From assembly GCA_902805755.1 (NCBI GenBank), contig CADCUA010000519.1, positions 1 to 6,198 of the forward strand: a DNA stretch of 6,198 nt, written 5' to 3'. This DNA is from an uncultured Lysobacter sp. Lineage in GTDB: Bacteria; Pseudomonadota; Gammaproteobacteria; Xanthomonadales; Xanthomonadaceae. Positions 5,877-6,198 of the stretch are shown here, one piece after another (within the stretch, counting starts at the first letter, position 1; each line of letters opens with the position of its first letter). The notes beneath the pieces are model-generated. The model did not search any database and had not been told where the DNA came from. It saw only the letters and a program-made list of their open reading frames with translations. The position numbers and the translations under genes are program-made.

Positions 5877-5905
5877 AGGCCCGCGAAAGCGGGCCTTCTT
5901 CTTTT
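5877..5905 (+). terminator. Rho-independent terminator after the second lipoprotein gene
   Basis: An 8-bp stem, AGGCCCGC (5877-5884) and GCGGGCCT (5889-5896), closes on the GNRA tetraloop GAAA and is followed by the T-rich tail TCTTCTTTT. It begins 25 nt past the stop codon and is the most canonical terminator in the window. Confidence 0.9.
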
Positions 5906-6198
5906 GTGGCGCCGGAAGCCGTACACGACATAACGGTTACAAGTCCGATCCATACATCAGACGCTCGTGTGCCCATGCGCGCGTACACCCGTCACCGCGA
6001 TTGCCCGATTCCTCGATTTGGATCCTTCGCGTCGCTAGCACTACGCACAGGTCCGCGCTGACGTGGTTGACGCGGCACGGGCTGGTCCGGCACTCACCGC
6101 TGCCCGCATGTGCCTCCAATTGGCGTTGTTTGAACCCAGATGCACACGCGCTCGCGCACGCCACGCAGTTGGCCGCCCGAGCCGCTTTGTGGTTTGAT
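5906..6198. other. Region with no supported gene at the right edge
   Basis: About 290 bases follow the last terminator. No frame combines a good start, ribosome site and recognisable product. On the minus strand two frames remain open to the window edge: one ends at TAG (6041-6043) and one at TGA (6094-6096). Either could be the tail of a gene entering from the right, but neither shows a family motif I recognise. A 75-codon minus-strand frame at 5937-6164 is Cys/Ala/Arg-rich with no ribosome site. No tRNA fold was recognised. Confidence 0.5.

Noticed and set aside
5093..5953. Long minus-strand open frame (286 codons) opposite both lipoprotein genes
   Set aside because: It is the Gly/Ser/Arg-rich mirror of GCN alanine codons, crosses two terminators, and the plus-strand frames have clear signal peptides and ribosome sites.
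5906..5960. Possible tRNA T-arm-like string GGTTACAAGTCC
   Set aside because: The loop does not fit the GGTTC-type consensus and no acceptor, D or anticodon stems could be placed around it.
6110..6140. Possible integron attC-like or fatty-acid operator half-site (CCAATTGG, TGTTTGAAC)
   Set aside because: The core-site consensus GTTRRRY is not met, and only one half of an operator-like palindrome is present.

Overview
The window looks like chromosomal DNA of a high-GC gammaproteobacterium, most likely in or near the Xanthomonadaceae/Lysobacteraceae. The basis is the strongly G/C-ending codons, the gene content (leucine dehydrogenase next to isovaleryl-CoA dehydrogenase and a thiolase) and small Ala-rich lipoproteins. 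The taxonomic call is an inference from style and content, not from a marker gene.

Layout. Positions 1-717 (minus strand) hold the N-terminal 239 codons of an exported protein with an amicyanin-type blue-copper motif; its 3' end lies outside the window. It diverges from the rest across a 344-bp gap. All other genes are on the plus strand: leucine dehydrogenase (1062-2165), isovaleryl-CoA dehydrogenase (2257-3414), an acetyl-CoA acetyltransferase-type thiolase (3668-4843), and two small, acidic, Ala-rich lipoproteins (4966-5316 and 5471-5851). The last ~290 bases hold no gene I can support.

How the genes work together. Leucine dehydrogenase deaminates leucine (and valine/isoleucine) to 2-oxoacids. 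A branched-chain oxoacid dehydrogenase, not in this window, converts 2-oxoisocaproate to isovaleryl-CoA, which isovaleryl-CoA dehydrogenase oxidises to 3-methylcrotonyl-CoA. The thiolase could process the acetoacetyl-CoA at the end of the leucine route. The three genes are not one tight operon: strong hairpins follow the first two, and the thiolase has its own good sigma70-type promoter. In xanthomonads isovaleryl-CoA is also the primer for iso-branched fatty acids, so the first two enzymes would feed and drain that pool.

The least understood part is the lipoprotein pair. Both have a clear lipobox at residue 19, mature chains that are about 45-47% alanine, strong negative charge, and heptad-like repeats. 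Each has its own terminator. The first is preceded by a perfect TTGACA box, upstream A-tracts and a perfect 16-bp palindrome. I see no CRISPR array, insertion sequence, tRNA or rRNA.
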